Source: an uncultured Kordiimonas sp.
GTDB lineage: Bacteria > Pseudomonadota > Alphaproteobacteria > Sphingomonadales > Kordiimonadaceae
Assembly: GCA_947492375.1 (NCBI GenBank)
Contig: CANLMI010000001.1
Location: 372,001 to 436,000 of the forward strand
DNA length: 64,000 nt
Reading direction: 5' to 3'
The notes beneath the pieces were generated by a model. The model did no database searches. It saw only the letters and a program-made list of their open reading frames with translations, and was not told where the DNA came from. Position numbers and translations under genes: made by a program. Shown here in pieces: positions 34,444-44,209 of this stretch. How positions within the stretch are numbered: the stretch's first letter is position 1; each line of letters opens with the position of its first letter.

Positions 34444-35403
34444 TCATAAATGTCCATTCTGACGATACCATTCTAGTGTGTTTTGTAAACCTGCTTCAAG
34501 GCTAAAACGTGGCGAGTAATCTGGTATCACAGGTCTTCGACTGTTTTTTATTGCCCAGTCAGGATGTGAAAGGTGATATGCGCTTGATAGTGTTAACATT
34601 GATGGTTTTCTCGATATTTGGGCGAATAAATCACTGAATATTCCGAGAAAGGCAAGAACAGGAAAGGGTACAGGTACGATTCTGGGGCGTTTTCCATCAA
34701 TTTTAAAAACCGCTTCTGAAATATCCTGTAATCGATACCCGCCTGCCTTGCCGTCATCTAATTCAACAATATCATTATTATAGCCGGTATCCGGCAGTTT
34801 TCTGATTGCCTCAGCTAAGTCAGCAACATGTATCATCGAAAAACGGTTTTTTGCGCTACCTGGTGCCGGAAGAAAACCAAACCGGCTCGATTTAAAGATT
34901 TTTAAAATTTCCATATCGTGAGGGCCGTATATGGCTGGTGGGCGCACAATTGTCCACCTAAATGGCCATTTACCTGACTTTAGCGCACCTTCGGCTGCGT
35001 TTTTGCTGGCACCATAATTCGATATTTGTGGTTCTCTAGCCGCGAGACTTGAGATGAGGATGAAACGATCAACTTCATTGGACTTCGCGGCTTTTAAGAG
35101 GTTTTTGGTGCCTCCTAAATTCACATCAAAGAAAGTATTTCGATTTAGCGCTTTGGTTAAGCCGGCACAATGAACAACAATATTTGCGCTCTTACACAGA
35201 TTGTTAAGCGCTTTTGTATCATCTAAATCACCTTCGACCCAGGTGATTTGGTCGGTGTTGGTTTTGGGGCTTCTTGTTAATGCATTTATTTTAAAACCTG
35301 CATTAACGTATTGTTCTACAATGTGTTTGCCGAGAAAACCTGTTGCCCCGGTCAAAGCTACTGTTTGACCGGAATTAGGGGATGGCGCTTTTGATTGCTT
35401 CAT
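34444..35403 (-). CDS. cerR: NAD(P)-dependent SDR/epimerase-type reductase, probable ceramide reductase
   Basis: A 319-residue extended short-chain dehydrogenase. The Rossmann motif is GATGFLGKHIV (about residues 19-29), the catalytic pair is YGASK near 130, and the region VHCAGLTKALN with RPPAIYGPHDMEILKIF is typical of NAD-dependent epimerases. In the Caulobacter operon the homologous gene, CerR, reduces the 3-oxo group on the ceramide precursor. Its ATG shares one base with the stop of the acyl-ACP synthetase (TAATG at 35403), so the two are translationally coupled. There is no membrane segment apart from a hydrophobic stretch at about 230 (VPFPVLAFLGIF). Confidence 0.85.
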   Translation of the reverse strand: MKQSKAPSPNSGQTVALTGATGFLGKHIVEQYVNAGFKINALTRSPKTNTDQITWVEGDLDDTKALNNLCKSANIVVHCAGLTKALNRNTFFDVNLGGTKNLLKAAKSNEVDRFILISSLAAREPQISNYGASKNAAEGALKSGKWPFRWTIVRPPAIYGPHDMEILKIFKSSRFGFLPAPGSAKNRFSMIHVADLAEAIRKLPDTGYNNDIVELDDGKAGGYRLQDISEAVFKIDGKRPRIVPVPFPVLAFLGIFSDLFAQISRKPSMLTLSSAYHLSHPDWAIKNSRRPVIPDYSPRFSLEAGLQNTLEWYRQNGHL

Positions 35404-37151
35404 TAGCTGGCGATGGCCTGTAAGTGGCCTGATAGATACTGGTTGCGAGCCTTGGACCTGCTTAATTTACCCGAAGACGTTCTGGGAAGTGAGCGAGGGG
35501 GGACAAGTTCGACCATACAGTTGATGCCAGTTATGCTTTGTATGTGGCTGCGCATTTCATCGATAAAGTTTTCACGCTCTGAAGAGTCTGAAACACGGCA
35601 CTGGGCGAGTATCATTGGAATTTCTTCAGCGTTTTCGCCCGGTACAGAAATCGCTGCAACGTCGCCGTTTTTAACACCTGGTAATTGCTCGACAGCCCAT
35701 TCGATATCTTGCGGCCAATGATTACGACCATTTACAATGATCATGTCTTTGGCGCGGCCAACGATATAGAGGTAACCATTTTTCATGTAACCCATATCGC
35801 CAGTATCTAACCAGCCGTCTTCGCTAAGCACAGCGCGTGTTGTTTCCGGGTCGTTGAAATATTCGCGCATTACTGATGTGCCGCGAACAAGCACCCGTCC
35901 AACACTGGCCTCAGGAAGCTGATTATCTTCTTCATCACGAATATGAAGCTCGTATTCAGGTAGTGGTTTACCGCAGTTTACCACTTCTCTTTTACGGGCG
36001 TTATCAGCAGAACCATTAACCATTACATGGCGGCCGCCGCTCAAAAGCGCTTCTTCAACAAGGTCGATTTCGATACCTTTACCAACTTCGGCAAAACTTA
36101 CGCCGAGTGTGCATTCGGCAAGACCATAGCTTGGTAAAAAAGCTGTGTCACTGAAACCAACTGACGCAAATGTATTTGTGAACGCACGCATAACGTCTGG
36201 GCGAATCATATCGCCGCCAATGCCTGCGACCCGAAGCTTTGATAGGTCTAACTCATCCATCCCATTACGGCGCGAAGATACTCTGCGCGAACAGATATCA
36301 AATCCAAATGTTGGGCTATAGGTAATTGTGCCGCCGTTCATGCTCATGACGCGTAGCCAGCTTAAGGGGCGGCGTGCAAATTCTTCTGTAGGGATAAAAT
36401 CAACAGAAACCTGACAGTTAACTGTTGTTAATAGCGTACCAACCAAGCCCATGTCGTGGTAAAATGGTAACCATGAAATGCATCGGTCATCTTCACGAAG
36501 TTGAACACCGTGAGCACCCATACCATATGTGTTGGCCAATAATGACTTATGAGTCACTGCAACGCCGTGAGGGAAACGTGTACTTCCTGATGAATATTGA
36601 AGGTAAGCAAGATCCTCTGTAGACGGAAGGCGGTGTTCGCCGTCTTTTTCAGAGTTTTCATACTCTTCTGTAGACCCTTTAAACAAGAGATCCATATCTT
36701 CGGTTGCAGCTTCGATAATTTGCTCCATAAATTCTGGAGCCATGATGCCATTGGCTTTGCAGCTTTTCATTTGCATGCGAAGTTGTGCAACATACCCTTC
36801 TTTACCACCAAACGAGGTTGGAAGAGGTAAGGGAACCGGAAGTACGCTTGCGTACTGGCAACCAATAAAAAAGGCGACAAAATTAGCGCTTGTTTCTGCA
36901 ATAAGCGCAATTCTATCGCCTTTTTGGAAGCCTAACCCTGATAATTTACGACCAATAACATGAGCACGATCCCGAATTTCGCGCCATGTTGTGGATTCTA
37001 CAAGGTTACCACGTGCATCATAAAAATTTGCCCCGCGCACACCTTTGGCAGCATATTCAATCGATTCAACAAGAGTATCAAAATCTGAATACCGACGAGG
37101 AAGAGTCGGATCTAGTGTAGGAGTAATAGTCATTGTATCGATATCAACCAT
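35403..37151 (-). CDS. aasR: Fatty acyl-AMP ligase / acyl-ACP synthetase for sphingolipid synthesis
   Basis: A 582-residue ANL-superfamily enzyme of the FAAL-like branch. It shows the adenylation P-loop LQYSSGSTRFPHGVAVTH near 190 (His in the place usually held by Lys), WLPFYHDMGLVG, PSYGLAECTLGVSF, DTGDMGYM and the hinge GRAKDMIIVNGRNHWPQDIE, then PRTSSGKLSRSKAR near the C-terminus with the catalytic Lys. It activates a fatty acid as acyl-AMP and loads the adjacent ACP. AGGGC lies a few bases before the ATG. First gene of aasR-cerR-acpR-spt; its upstream region contains a GTCCAA/TTGGAC dyad. Confidence 0.88.
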   Translation of the reverse strand: MVDIDTMTITPTLDPTLPRRYSDFDTLVESIEYAAKGVRGANFYDARGNLVESTTWREIRDRAHVIGRKLSGLGFQKGDRIALIAETSANFVAFFIGCQYASVLPVPLPLPTSFGGKEGYVAQLRMQMKSCKANGIMAPEFMEQIIEAATEDMDLLFKGSTEEYENSEKDGEHRLPSTEDLAYLQYSSGSTRFPHGVAVTHKSLLANTYGMGAHGVQLREDDRCISWLPFYHDMGLVGTLLTTVNCQVSVDFIPTEEFARRPLSWLRVMSMNGGTITYSPTFGFDICSRRVSSRRNGMDELDLSKLRVAGIGGDMIRPDVMRAFTNTFASVGFSDTAFLPSYGLAECTLGVSFAEVGKGIEIDLVEEALLSGGRHVMVNGSADNARKREVVNCGKPLPEYELHIRDEEDNQLPEASVGRVLVRGTSVMREYFNDPETTRAVLSEDGWLDTGDMGYMKNGYLYIVGRAKDMIIVNGRNHWPQDIEWAVEQLPGVKNGDVAAISVPGENAEEIPMILAQCRVSDSSERENFIDEMRSHIQSITGINCMVELVPPRSLPRTSSGKLSRSKARNQYLSGHLQAIAS

Positions 37152-37642
37152 ATTTGCCCTGGCCTAACAATACTCGGACTTTACGAAAACAACAAGTAAA
37201 AGACTGAATTAATATACTAATTAGCCCGATACAAAAGATTATCGCAAAATCCTGTATTCAAGTCCAATATCATTTTGGACACAGTTATACATTTTCTTCC
37301 ACAATATGTGAAAGAACATCAAAGCTGAATTACATATTGATTGTCTTTTTCGCAAGAGAATTTTAACACATTGTAGCATTTCAATTATGACGCTGTCTTG
37401 ATTTGAGAATGGTAAAGTTGCTTTTATCTTTGAATAAGATTTTACGAGAAAATATAAAAATGCTAGCGTTTCTGCCGATATTGGGCGGTATATGGTAAGG
37501 TAAATACAGATGCTGGCATTGATAAAATGATCGGGTTTGAGTATAAAATCGTGAGAGATTTAAGGTGTAATGAAAATGTCATGTTGCAGAGTAGCAACAC
37601 ATTGTTTGCTACACCCGATTAGTATTTGATCAAATATTTTAC
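37152..37642. promoter_or_regulatory. Divergent intergenic region with several dyads
   Basis: This 491-bp gap separates the sphingolipid operon (minus) from recX (plus) and shows no good ORF. GTCCAA-N7-TTGGAC lies at 37262-37280, about 110 bp before aasR, and is a plausible operator. Near recX, GGTGTA (37564-37569) with TACACC (37610-37615) encloses GTAGCAA (37591-37597) with TTGCTAC (37606-37612), and TGTTGC/GCAACA (37582-37599) offers a competing stem. This could be a structured leader for recX. Confidence 0.45.
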
Positions 37643-38272
37643 ATGATGAATGTATACCATATGAAACAACAAAGATTCAAAAAGGTCTCTGCTGGATATA
37701 TTGAGCGTGCAGCGCTGCATTATTTGGGGCGGTTTTCTTCGTCAGAGGCAAATCTGCGTACGGTTCTGGCGCGCAAGGTTCGCCGCCGTAATCAGGTGAA
37801 TAATACTGATTCAGATGAAAACTATTCCCATAAAGAGGAAGACATAAACACGGAGCAGATGGGCTGGATTGATGATGTTGTTAGCAAATGTGTAAAATAT
37901 GGGTATATCGATGATGTTCGTTATGCGGAAGAGCGATCCCGTGGACTTTTGCGAAAAGGCAAGCCGTTACGCACGATCAAGTTAGATCTTGCGTCAAAGG
38001 GTATAAGCTCTGAAATCATTAGCGATGCTATCGCCACGCTTGAATTACATGAAACGATTGAAGGTAAGGAAGTTGATGCCGATCTGTTCGCTGCGGTTTC
38101 TTTTGTTAAACGGCGCAGATTTGGCCCCTTTCGGCGAGAAATGCCTGAAACAGAAGCCAATTTAAAGTTTCAAAAAGAATTGGCATCAATGGCCCGTACC
38201 GGATTTGGTTTCGACTTGGCTAAAAAAGTTCTGGAAATGAAAGAGGATGAAGCTTTAGAATTTTTGCGTTAA
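37643..38272 (+). CDS. recX: RecX-family regulatory protein
   Basis: A 209-residue helical protein of the RecX family, which caps RecA filaments. The start of the domain is AALHYLGRFSSSEANLRTVLARKV, followed by DDVRYAEERSRGLLRKGKPLRTIKLDLASKGIS, the three-helix repeat characteristic of RecX; later, KRRRFGPFR. An insertion of about 25 charged residues (NNTDSDENYSHKEED) follows the first repeat. recA is not adjacent. ATG 37661 is a possible alternative start. Its 3' end overlaps the end of the convergent mocA-like gene by 18 bp. Confidence 0.85.
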   Translation: MMNVYHMKQQRFKKVSAGYIERAALHYLGRFSSSEANLRTVLARKVRRRNQVNNTDSDENYSHKEEDINTEQMGWIDDVVSKCVKYGYIDDVRYAEERSRGLLRKGKPLRTIKLDLASKGISSEIISDAIATLELHETIEGKEVDADLFAAVSFVKRRRFGPFRREMPETEANLKFQKELASMARTGFGFDLAKKVLEMKEDEALEFLR

Positions 38273-39865
38273 ACCAAACTGCGCAATCATTTCCGGGGTA
38301 TCCAAGTCAATTAATATGCCGGGGTCATTAATTTCGACTTCCAGAACAGTTTCTTCGTTTTCCTTGATTATTGATCGCCCGCCTCGATCCCCAGATAAGT
38401 CTTTGACGCCGTGAAAATATGACCTTCGCCATAAAACAGGATTACCACGTTTTCTTTGGAATGTCGGGATAATCACGTCATATTCAGGGTGCGTAACAGC
38501 GGTTTCGATAAGCCTGTCAATCGTTTGCGGGTTAATGAAAGGCATATCAGCGAGCGCAATCAGAATATAGTCAGTTTCTTCATGAAACAATTCATTCGCA
38601 ATTTTGAGGCTTTCTGACATGCCAGTTTCAAAGCGCGGGTTAAAGTGAATTTGCACAGTATGCTGTGCCATAACAGCTTCAATTTTTTCACTGTCGTGCC
38701 CGGTAATGACAAGTACGTTTTTTTCATCAATAAACTTGGATTTGGTGATTGCCGTAACAGTTTTTGAAATGACTGGCTCACCGTCAGCTTTAACAAGTAA
38801 CTTGTTAGTTTTCGCCCGAGAAGATTTTCCCGCTGCTAAAATAGCGACTTTAATAGAGGGCAGCTTGATTTTGTTTGGGGTATTGTCGATCTGATATCTT
38901 GGGCTTGGGCGGGTTTTGTCTTCTTTTAGCAATCCGCCGATACCCATATGTTTAATATCATCACTCGAGATATGAAGCCGCGCAGCAAAGCGCTGCAATA
39001 TCCAATCGAATCCATTAAGGGCAGGGGATTTGGCGCAGCTCGGAAGGCCGATAACTGTTTTATCATCGATATAGCCAAGCATGAGCAGGTTTCCGGGATC
39101 AACAGGCATGCCAAGGTGCTGTATTTGCCCGCCCGCTTTTATAAGGGCCGCAGGCACGACATCGCGGTGATCGGAAATCGCCGACAAACCAGAAATTAAG
39201 ATTAAATCAACATCAGTTTGTGAGGAAGCTGTTCTGATCTCTTGTGATAACTCTTGTAACGAATGTTCACACTGTGTCACAGATATTATGTAGCCAGAAG
39301 AAGACTTTATCCGGTTTTCTATAGCAGAAAATGCTTTTTCGTTAAGGCTTTTTGATGAGGAAATGATTATTGACCGATATTCCTTGAAGGGTTTCACATC
39401 TATTTTGGCAGTGTGAGTGGGTAATTGATCGATAAACCTTTGAGGAATAGCGTATGGTATTATTTTGACAGTGGCCAGCAATTGCCCCTTTTTGACAGAC
39501 TGCATGTTATGCAGCGTAGCGAGGGTAATCGACTCGTCAATAAAATTATATTGGCTAAGGTCCGGGGGAAATGAAATCATGCCATCTGTGGCAGCGAGAA
39601 TGTTACACCTCCCTCTGGCACTTTTGTCTGTGATTATGTTTTGCCCTGCTATGTGGTTAGCAATGGCTAAAGCGGCAGTGTTTTCTTCTATGTCATCATC
39701 GCCCAGTTTGAAAACCTGAAGTTCATCAATGCCTTGGTCCTGAAAAAACTGTATATATTCATCCGTTATTAGTGTGGTTTTTTTGACTTTTTCATGTTTC
39801 AGCACCACACTGTGTGCCAACCGCCAGCCCCTGCAAGATTCAGTTTTTCGGATTTCAAATTTCAT
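38255..39865 (-). CDS. Molybdopterin-binding / MobA-like nucleotidyltransferase fusion (MocA type)
   Basis: A 536-residue two-domain protein. Residues 1-330 resemble the MoeA/MogA molybdopterin-binding domain (DVDLILISGLSAISDHRDVVPAAL near 225). Residues 345-536 are a MobA-type GT-A nucleotidyltransferase (VAILAAGKSSRAKTNKLLVKADG, ADMPFINPQTIDRL, RGNPVLWRR). Such proteins attach a nucleotide, usually CMP, to molybdopterin for xanthine-dehydrogenase-family enzymes. It follows xdhC by 4 bp, supporting that role. The stop is 18 bp inside the convergent recX gene. No dehydrogenase structural gene is in the window. Confidence 0.85.
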   Translation of the reverse strand: MKFEIRKTESCRGWRLAHSVVLKHEKVKKTTLITDEYIQFFQDQGIDELQVFKLGDDDIEENTAALAIANHIAGQNIITDKSARGRCNILAATDGMISFPPDLSQYNFIDESITLATLHNMQSVKKGQLLATVKIIPYAIPQRFIDQLPTHTAKIDVKPFKEYRSIIISSSKSLNEKAFSAIENRIKSSSGYIISVTQCEHSLQELSQEIRTASSQTDVDLILISGLSAISDHRDVVPAALIKAGGQIQHLGMPVDPGNLLMLGYIDDKTVIGLPSCAKSPALNGFDWILQRFAARLHISSDDIKHMGIGGLLKEDKTRPSPRYQIDNTPNKIKLPSIKVAILAAGKSSRAKTNKLLVKADGEPVISKTVTAITKSKFIDEKNVLVITGHDSEKIEAVMAQHTVQIHFNPRFETGMSESLKIANELFHEETDYILIALADMPFINPQTIDRLIETAVTHPEYDVIIPTFQRKRGNPVLWRRSYFHGVKDLSGDRGGRSIIKENEETVLEVEINDPGILIDLDTPEMIAQFGLTQKF

Positions 39866-39869
39866 AAGT

Positions 39870-40823
39870 TTACGGTGTTATGTTTCTGTGTGTCTGAATG
39901 ATCTCTGCCATAATCGATGTGGCTATCTCTGCCGGGGTTTTTGCTTTGATATTTAAGCCAATTGGGCCATGTATCCGGCTGATTTCATCTTTCGAAAAGC
40001 CATAATCTTGCATGCGGTTTATTCTAGCCGCATGCGTTTTTTTACTGCCGAGGGCGCCGATATAAAACACATCGTTTTTAAGCGCAGGAATTAACGCAGG
40101 GTCATCTAGTTTCGGGTCATGGGTAAGTGCTATTACCGCGCTATGGCTATCTAATTTTTTGTTGGAAAAATAGTCGTCTGGCCATTCTAAAGCCCCGTGT
40201 GCTGACTTAAATTCACGGTTTTGTATGAAGCCTTCACGCGGGTCAATAACTGTAACGTCATAATCGTTTTCATGGGCAAAAACGCATAAATGTTGAGCGA
40301 TATGGACGGCGCCAATTATGAATAATTTAGGCTTTGGTTTAATTTCTAAAAGGAAAAAACCTTCTAAATTTGCGGGCAGGTCTGGTTTTGCCGATAATTC
40401 TTTAGTTTTTGAAGAAATAATCCCGCCGGTTTTTAGATCGATATAAAGACACGCATACGAGCGACCTGATAATGCTTTAAGGGCATCTTGTATTCCACGG
40501 TGGTTTTGCTGTGTAATTACGACGATCAAAATTTCAATTTCGCCGCCGCACGCTAATCCGACTGCCCAGGCATCGTTATCTGCAACGGAAAAAGTAAGCG
40601 TTTTTACAGCTTTATTCACTCGTAACATATCAGAGGCTTCGGCGATAACGCTTGCTTCTACACATCCACCAGAAACGGACCCTTCAAATAGCTCGTCATC
40701 ACGAATAGCCATTATACTGCCAATTTGGCGCGGAGCAGAACCCCAAGTTTTTTTGACAATTGCAATGGCAGCTTGGTGGCCATTGTTGAGCCAGTTTTGT
40801 AAGTGTCTGAGTTCTTTTTGCAT
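39870..40823 (-). CDS. xdhC: XdhC/CoxI-family molybdenum cofactor chaperone
   Basis: A 317-residue protein of the XdhC family, which binds molybdenum cofactor, supports its sulfuration and inserts it into xanthine or CO dehydrogenase. The N-terminal XdhC/CoxI domain shows VKKTWGSAPRQIGSIMAI and GSVSGGCVEASVI. The C-terminal Rossmann domain shows LFIIGAVHIAQHL, VIDPREGF and ALTHDPKLDDPAL, GALGSKKTHAARI. The order xdhC-mocA with a 4-bp gap suggests one operon. It is divergent from nhaB. Confidence 0.9.
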   Translation of the reverse strand: MQKELRHLQNWLNNGHQAAIAIVKKTWGSAPRQIGSIMAIRDDELFEGSVSGGCVEASVIAEASDMLRVNKAVKTLTFSVADNDAWAVGLACGGEIEILIVVITQQNHRGIQDALKALSGRSYACLYIDLKTGGIISSKTKELSAKPDLPANLEGFFLLEIKPKPKLFIIGAVHIAQHLCVFAHENDYDVTVIDPREGFIQNREFKSAHGALEWPDDYFSNKKLDSHSAVIALTHDPKLDDPALIPALKNDVFYIGALGSKKTHAARINRMQDYGFSKDEISRIHGPIGLNIKAKTPAEIATSIMAEIIQTHRNITP

Positions 40824-41015
40824 TTTTAGGCAATACCAAGTATTTTTTTATAAAGCCAGCCGATTTAAAAAGTACAATAAGAGCGTTTGTTCTATCGCAC
40901 GATAATGATTTCACCAGATATGCTTGATTTCGGTGATTGGGGCAAGTAAAGCTAGCCGTGTGTTAAAATGTATTCATATACATGAATATTTGTTTCCAGA
41001 TGATAGGGGATATTA

Positions 41016-42599
41016 ATGGCAGTTTTTGCTAGTCCAGTAGGAAGAAACTTCCTTGGAAATTCCGCAGAATGGTACAAGATGACGATCTTGGCATTCCTTG
41101 TTCTTAATCCGATATTATATTTTACTGTTGGCCCATATGTTGCTGGCTGGGCGCTCATTATCGAATTTATTTTCACGTTAGCAATGGCGCTTAAATGCTA
41201 TCCGTTACAGCCAGGTGGTTTGCTTGCAATCGAAGCTGTTGCCTTGGGGATGACCTCGACCTCAACCGTTGTGCATGAGATAGAGAGCAACCTTGAGGTT
41301 ATCATGCTGCTCGTCTTTATGGTGGCGGGAATTTATTTCTTAAAAAGCATGCTGCTGTTCGTATTCACAAAAATTCTGGTGCATGTAAGAAATAAGATTG
41401 TACTGTCACTTATCTTTTCGATTATGGCGGCTGTCTTATCAGCTTTCCTTGATGCTTTGACGGTAACGGCGGTGGTGATTGCCATTTCAGTTGGCTTTTA
41501 CTCGATTTACCATAAGGTGGCATCCGGTAAGACCTTTGGTGATGGTCATGATCATTCAACCGACGGTGAAATTGATAAATTGAACGAGAGCGATCTCGAA
41601 CAGTTCCGGGCGTTCCTGCGAAGCCTTATGATGCATGCGGCGGTTGGTACAGCACTTGGCGGTGTTATGACACTGGTTGGTGAGCCACAAAACATTCTTA
41701 TTGCGTCACGTGCTGGTTGGGAATTTGATGAGTTCTTCTTCCGTATGTTGCCTGTAACGCTGCCTGTTCTTGGTGCTGGTTTGTTGACCTGTGCGCTCTT
41801 GGAAGCGACAGGCATGTTTGGATACGGGGCAAAAATTCCGGCAAAAGTGCTTAATATTATCATTGATTATGATCAGTATGAAAGTGAGCGCCGTACAAGC
41901 CGGGATAAAGCTGCTCTTATCGTTCAGGGTATTGTTGCGGTCTGGTTGGTGATTGCGCTGATTATTCATATCAGTCCGGGTTTGGTTGGCTTATCTGTAA
42001 TCGTTCTGGCGTCAGCCCTTATTGGTATTACTGAAGAACATCAGATTGGTCATGCTTTCGAGGAAGCATTGCCGTTTACTGCCTTACTTGTTGTCTTCTT
42101 CTCGATTGTTGGTGTGATTAGTGACAATGCGCTCTTTGCGCCAGTTACAAACTTTGTTCTATCACTTCCTACGGCTTCTGAGCAGATCACGGCGCTCTTT
42201 GTCGCTAACGGGGTTCTGTCCGCAATATCAGATAATGTATTTGTTGCAACGGTTTATGTGACTGAAACAACAAAGGCACTTGCTGATGGGGTTATCACTC
42301 GTGATACCTATGATCTGATGGCGGTTGCGATCAATACAGGCACTAACATCCCGTCTGTGGCTACACCAAATGGTCAGGCAGCATTCTTGTTTCTTTTAAC
42401 ATCGGCGCTCGCACCACTGATTCGACTTTCCTATATGAAGATGGTTGTCATGGCACTGCCGTATACAATTGTTATGTCGATTGTCGGTTTTATCGGCGTA
42501 TACAGTTTCCTACAGCCGATGACTGACCAGATGTATGAGGCTCATCTCATTGAGCATCATTCTGCTACAATCAGTGATGTTGAAGGGTCTGGTCATTAA
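41016..42599 (+). CDS. nhaB: Na+/H+ antiporter NhaB
   Basis: A 527-residue antiporter with about 12 membrane segments. It matches NhaB from its first residues ([22 protein letters not shown]) through [30 protein letters not shown] and [27 protein letters not shown] to [34 protein letters not shown]. It exports sodium in exchange for protons, fitting a marine or brackish lifestyle. AGGGG lies a few bases before the ATG, and a strong terminator follows the gene. Confidence 0.95.
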   Translation: MAVFASPVGRNFLGNSAEWYKMTILAFLVLNPILYFTVGPYVAGWALIIEFIFTLAMALKCYPLQPGGLLAIEAVALGMTSTSTVVHEIESNLEVIMLLVFMVAGIYFLKSMLLFVFTKILVHVRNKIVLSLIFSIMAAVLSAFLDALTVTAVVIAISVGFYSIYHKVASGKTFGDGHDHSTDGEIDKLNESDLEQFRAFLRSLMMHAAVGTALGGVMTLVGEPQNILIASRAGWEFDEFFFRMLPVTLPVLGAGLLTCALLEATGMFGYGAKIPAKVLNIIIDYDQYESERRTSRDKAALIVQGIVAVWLVIALIIHISPGLVGLSVIVLASALIGITEEHQIGHAFEEALPFTALLVVFFSIVGVISDNALFAPVTNFVLSLPTASEQITALFVANGVLSAISDNVFVATVYVTETTKALADGVITRDTYDLMAVAINTGTNIPSVATPNGQAAFLFLLTSALAPLIRLSYMKMVVMALPYTIVMSIVGFIGVYSFLQPMTDQMYEAHLIEHHSATISDVEGSGH

Positions 42600-42655
42600 G
42601 AAAAATGCTGTAAGTTAGCATTAATTTCCAACTAACTTTCAAATTGATAAATATT

Positions 42656-42691
42656 ATGCCCGTAACAAAAGAGTTGCGGGCATCTTTTTTT
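42656..42691 (+). terminator. Rho-independent terminator after nhaB
   Basis: An 11-bp stem (ATGCCCGTAAC at 42656-42666, GTTGCGGGCAT at 42673-42683, one G-U pair) has a 6-base loop and is followed by C and eight T. Confidence 0.92.
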
Positions 42692-42850
42692 CTGGCTAGC
42701 ATTAGTTATAGGTGGAATTCTTGAAGCCATTGAGCTGAATAGAGTTTTAGATAAAGGGAGGGGGCAAACAGCGCTAAAGTCGCTTGTTTACCGCGAGTAA
42801 GGCAATACCCCCATAATAGTCGGATGAAACCGATAGTATATGAGGTAGCT

Positions 42851-43417
42851 ATGCAATCTGTATCTTCAGATTCGCTAAATCCTGACGAAAGCCAGGATCA
42901 AGGGGAAGAAGCCAGTGTAAAAATAACTGGCAAAATTAAATGGTTTGATGCCGTAAAAGGCTATGGCTTTGTTGTACCTGATGATGAAGAGGGTGATGTA
43001 CTCCTGCATTTTTCGGTTCTCCGTGATGCCGGGCGGCGTTCTGTTCCGGAAGGAACGACAGTTGTGTGCGATGCCGTAGAGCGTGGCCGTGGTCGTCAGG
43101 CTCAAAAAATTCACTCACTTGATTTGTCAACGGCGGTTTCACCCGAAGATTTTGGGCGTTCCTCTTTTTCACATCCGGGAATGGATGTGGAAGTCTCTGA
43201 TGAATTTGAAGACGTGATAGTTAAGTGGTTCAACCGGACCAAGGGCTATGGTTTTGTGTCTCGTACTCAAGATGGCCCGGATATTTTTGTCCATATTGAA
43301 ACTCTGAGACGTGCTGGCTTGACTGACCTTGAGCCGTCACAGGCTGTGCGTGTGCGGATCGGCACTGGAGAGAGAGGTCCTTTGGTTGCCCAAATTGCTT
43401 TACCGGGTGATGCATAG
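42851..43417 (+). CDS. Tandem cold-shock-domain protein
   Basis: A 188-residue protein with two cold-shock domains. The first, residues about 23-90, has [19 protein letters not shown] and DVLLHFSVL (RNP1 and RNP2). The second, about 122-187, has [20 protein letters not shown] and DIFVHIETL. The double-CSD layout with a short acidic spacer is typical of Alphaproteobacteria. It binds single-stranded RNA/DNA as a chaperone or regulator. The start is set at 42851, where GAGG precedes by 5 bases, although the frame opens at 42824. A long AT-rich leader and a downstream terminator make it monocistronic. Confidence 0.9.
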   Translation: MQSVSSDSLNPDESQDQGEEASVKITGKIKWFDAVKGYGFVVPDDEEGDVLLHFSVLRDAGRRSVPEGTTVVCDAVERGRGRQAQKIHSLDLSTAVSPEDFGRSSFSHPGMDVEVSDEFEDVIVKWFNRTKGYGFVSRTQDGPDIFVHIETLRRAGLTDLEPSQAVRVRIGTGERGPLVAQIALPGDA

Positions 43418-43449
43418 GCGTTTATCGGCCTTAATTTTGTTTTGATTGT

Positions 43450-43475
43450 AAAGGGGCTGTTTTGCCCTTTTTTCT
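43450..43475 (+). terminator. Terminator after the cold-shock gene
   Basis: An 8-bp stem with one G-U pair (AAAGGGGC at 43450-43457, GCCCTTTT at 43464-43471) and a 6-base loop runs into T-rich sequence. Confidence 0.75.
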
Positions 43476-43521
43476 TTTGAGGTATGGTTATACTCAATGG
43501 GTAGATAAAAGGTAGGCGGTC

Positions 43522-43971
43522 ATGTTTTCAAAAATGGCAACTGAGGAAATGGTTGCACAGGCATCCCCTCCAGATGGGTATTATTCGATTGTATCCAATT
43601 CGCCGTTCGGCTGGGAGGTTGGCCCGTTTTTTGAGCGTGAGCTGCCTAATTTGGATGTAGAACGGGGCTTTAGAGTTGATAATAAACACCTGAATGCTGG
43701 CGGTGTTTGTCATGGTGGTGTTCTCATGACATTTGCAGATATTTTGATCGCATCAGCGGTGATGAAGATACTGGACCCGCCCTTTGTAACAGTTAAATTG
43801 ACAACAGATTTTATTGGCACTGTCGGCCTGGATAGTTGGGTATATGGAACTGCTGAAGTGATGGGAGTAGAAGATGGATTTGCTTCCGTTACAGGTGTGA
43901 TTAAAGTTGATGATCAAATCGTGGCGACCATTAGCGCTGTTTTTAAATCATTAGTACGAGTGAAAGCTTGA
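43522..43971 (+). CDS. PaaI-type hotdog thioesterase
   Basis: A 149-residue single hotdog-fold protein. The core motif HLNAGGVCHGGVLMTFADILIASAV (about 58-80) matches the PaaI/YiiD acyl-CoA thioesterase signature, with Asn/Gly and the Asp in the long helix, followed by VTVKLTTDFIGTV. It probably hydrolyses a short or aromatic acyl-CoA. AGGCGG lies 4-5 bases before the ATG. It stands alone between two terminators. Confidence 0.82.
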   Translation: MFSKMATEEMVAQASPPDGYYSIVSNSPFGWEVGPFFERELPNLDVERGFRVDNKHLNAGGVCHGGVLMTFADILIASAVMKILDPPFVTVKLTTDFIGTVGLDSWVYGTAEVMGVEDGFASVTGVIKVDDQIVATISAVFKSLVRVKA

Positions 43972-44209
43972 AGTATTTAGAGCTTTGATTTTAAATTGTT
44001 TGGGTGAGAGTTTTTATAGGTTCGAGGGAATCGGCATTAGCTAGACATAAGGACAAGCTATTATATAGATATATGGCAAATATAGTATATTCTTTAAAAT
44101 TACTGAGGCATCTATTGCCTGTATTTCTCACCATTTTAGATTTTTTTTGAAGTTTTGTAATTTTTCGCTTGCTTCCTAAAGCAGCAGAAACTATACGATC
44201 CCAACTTGT

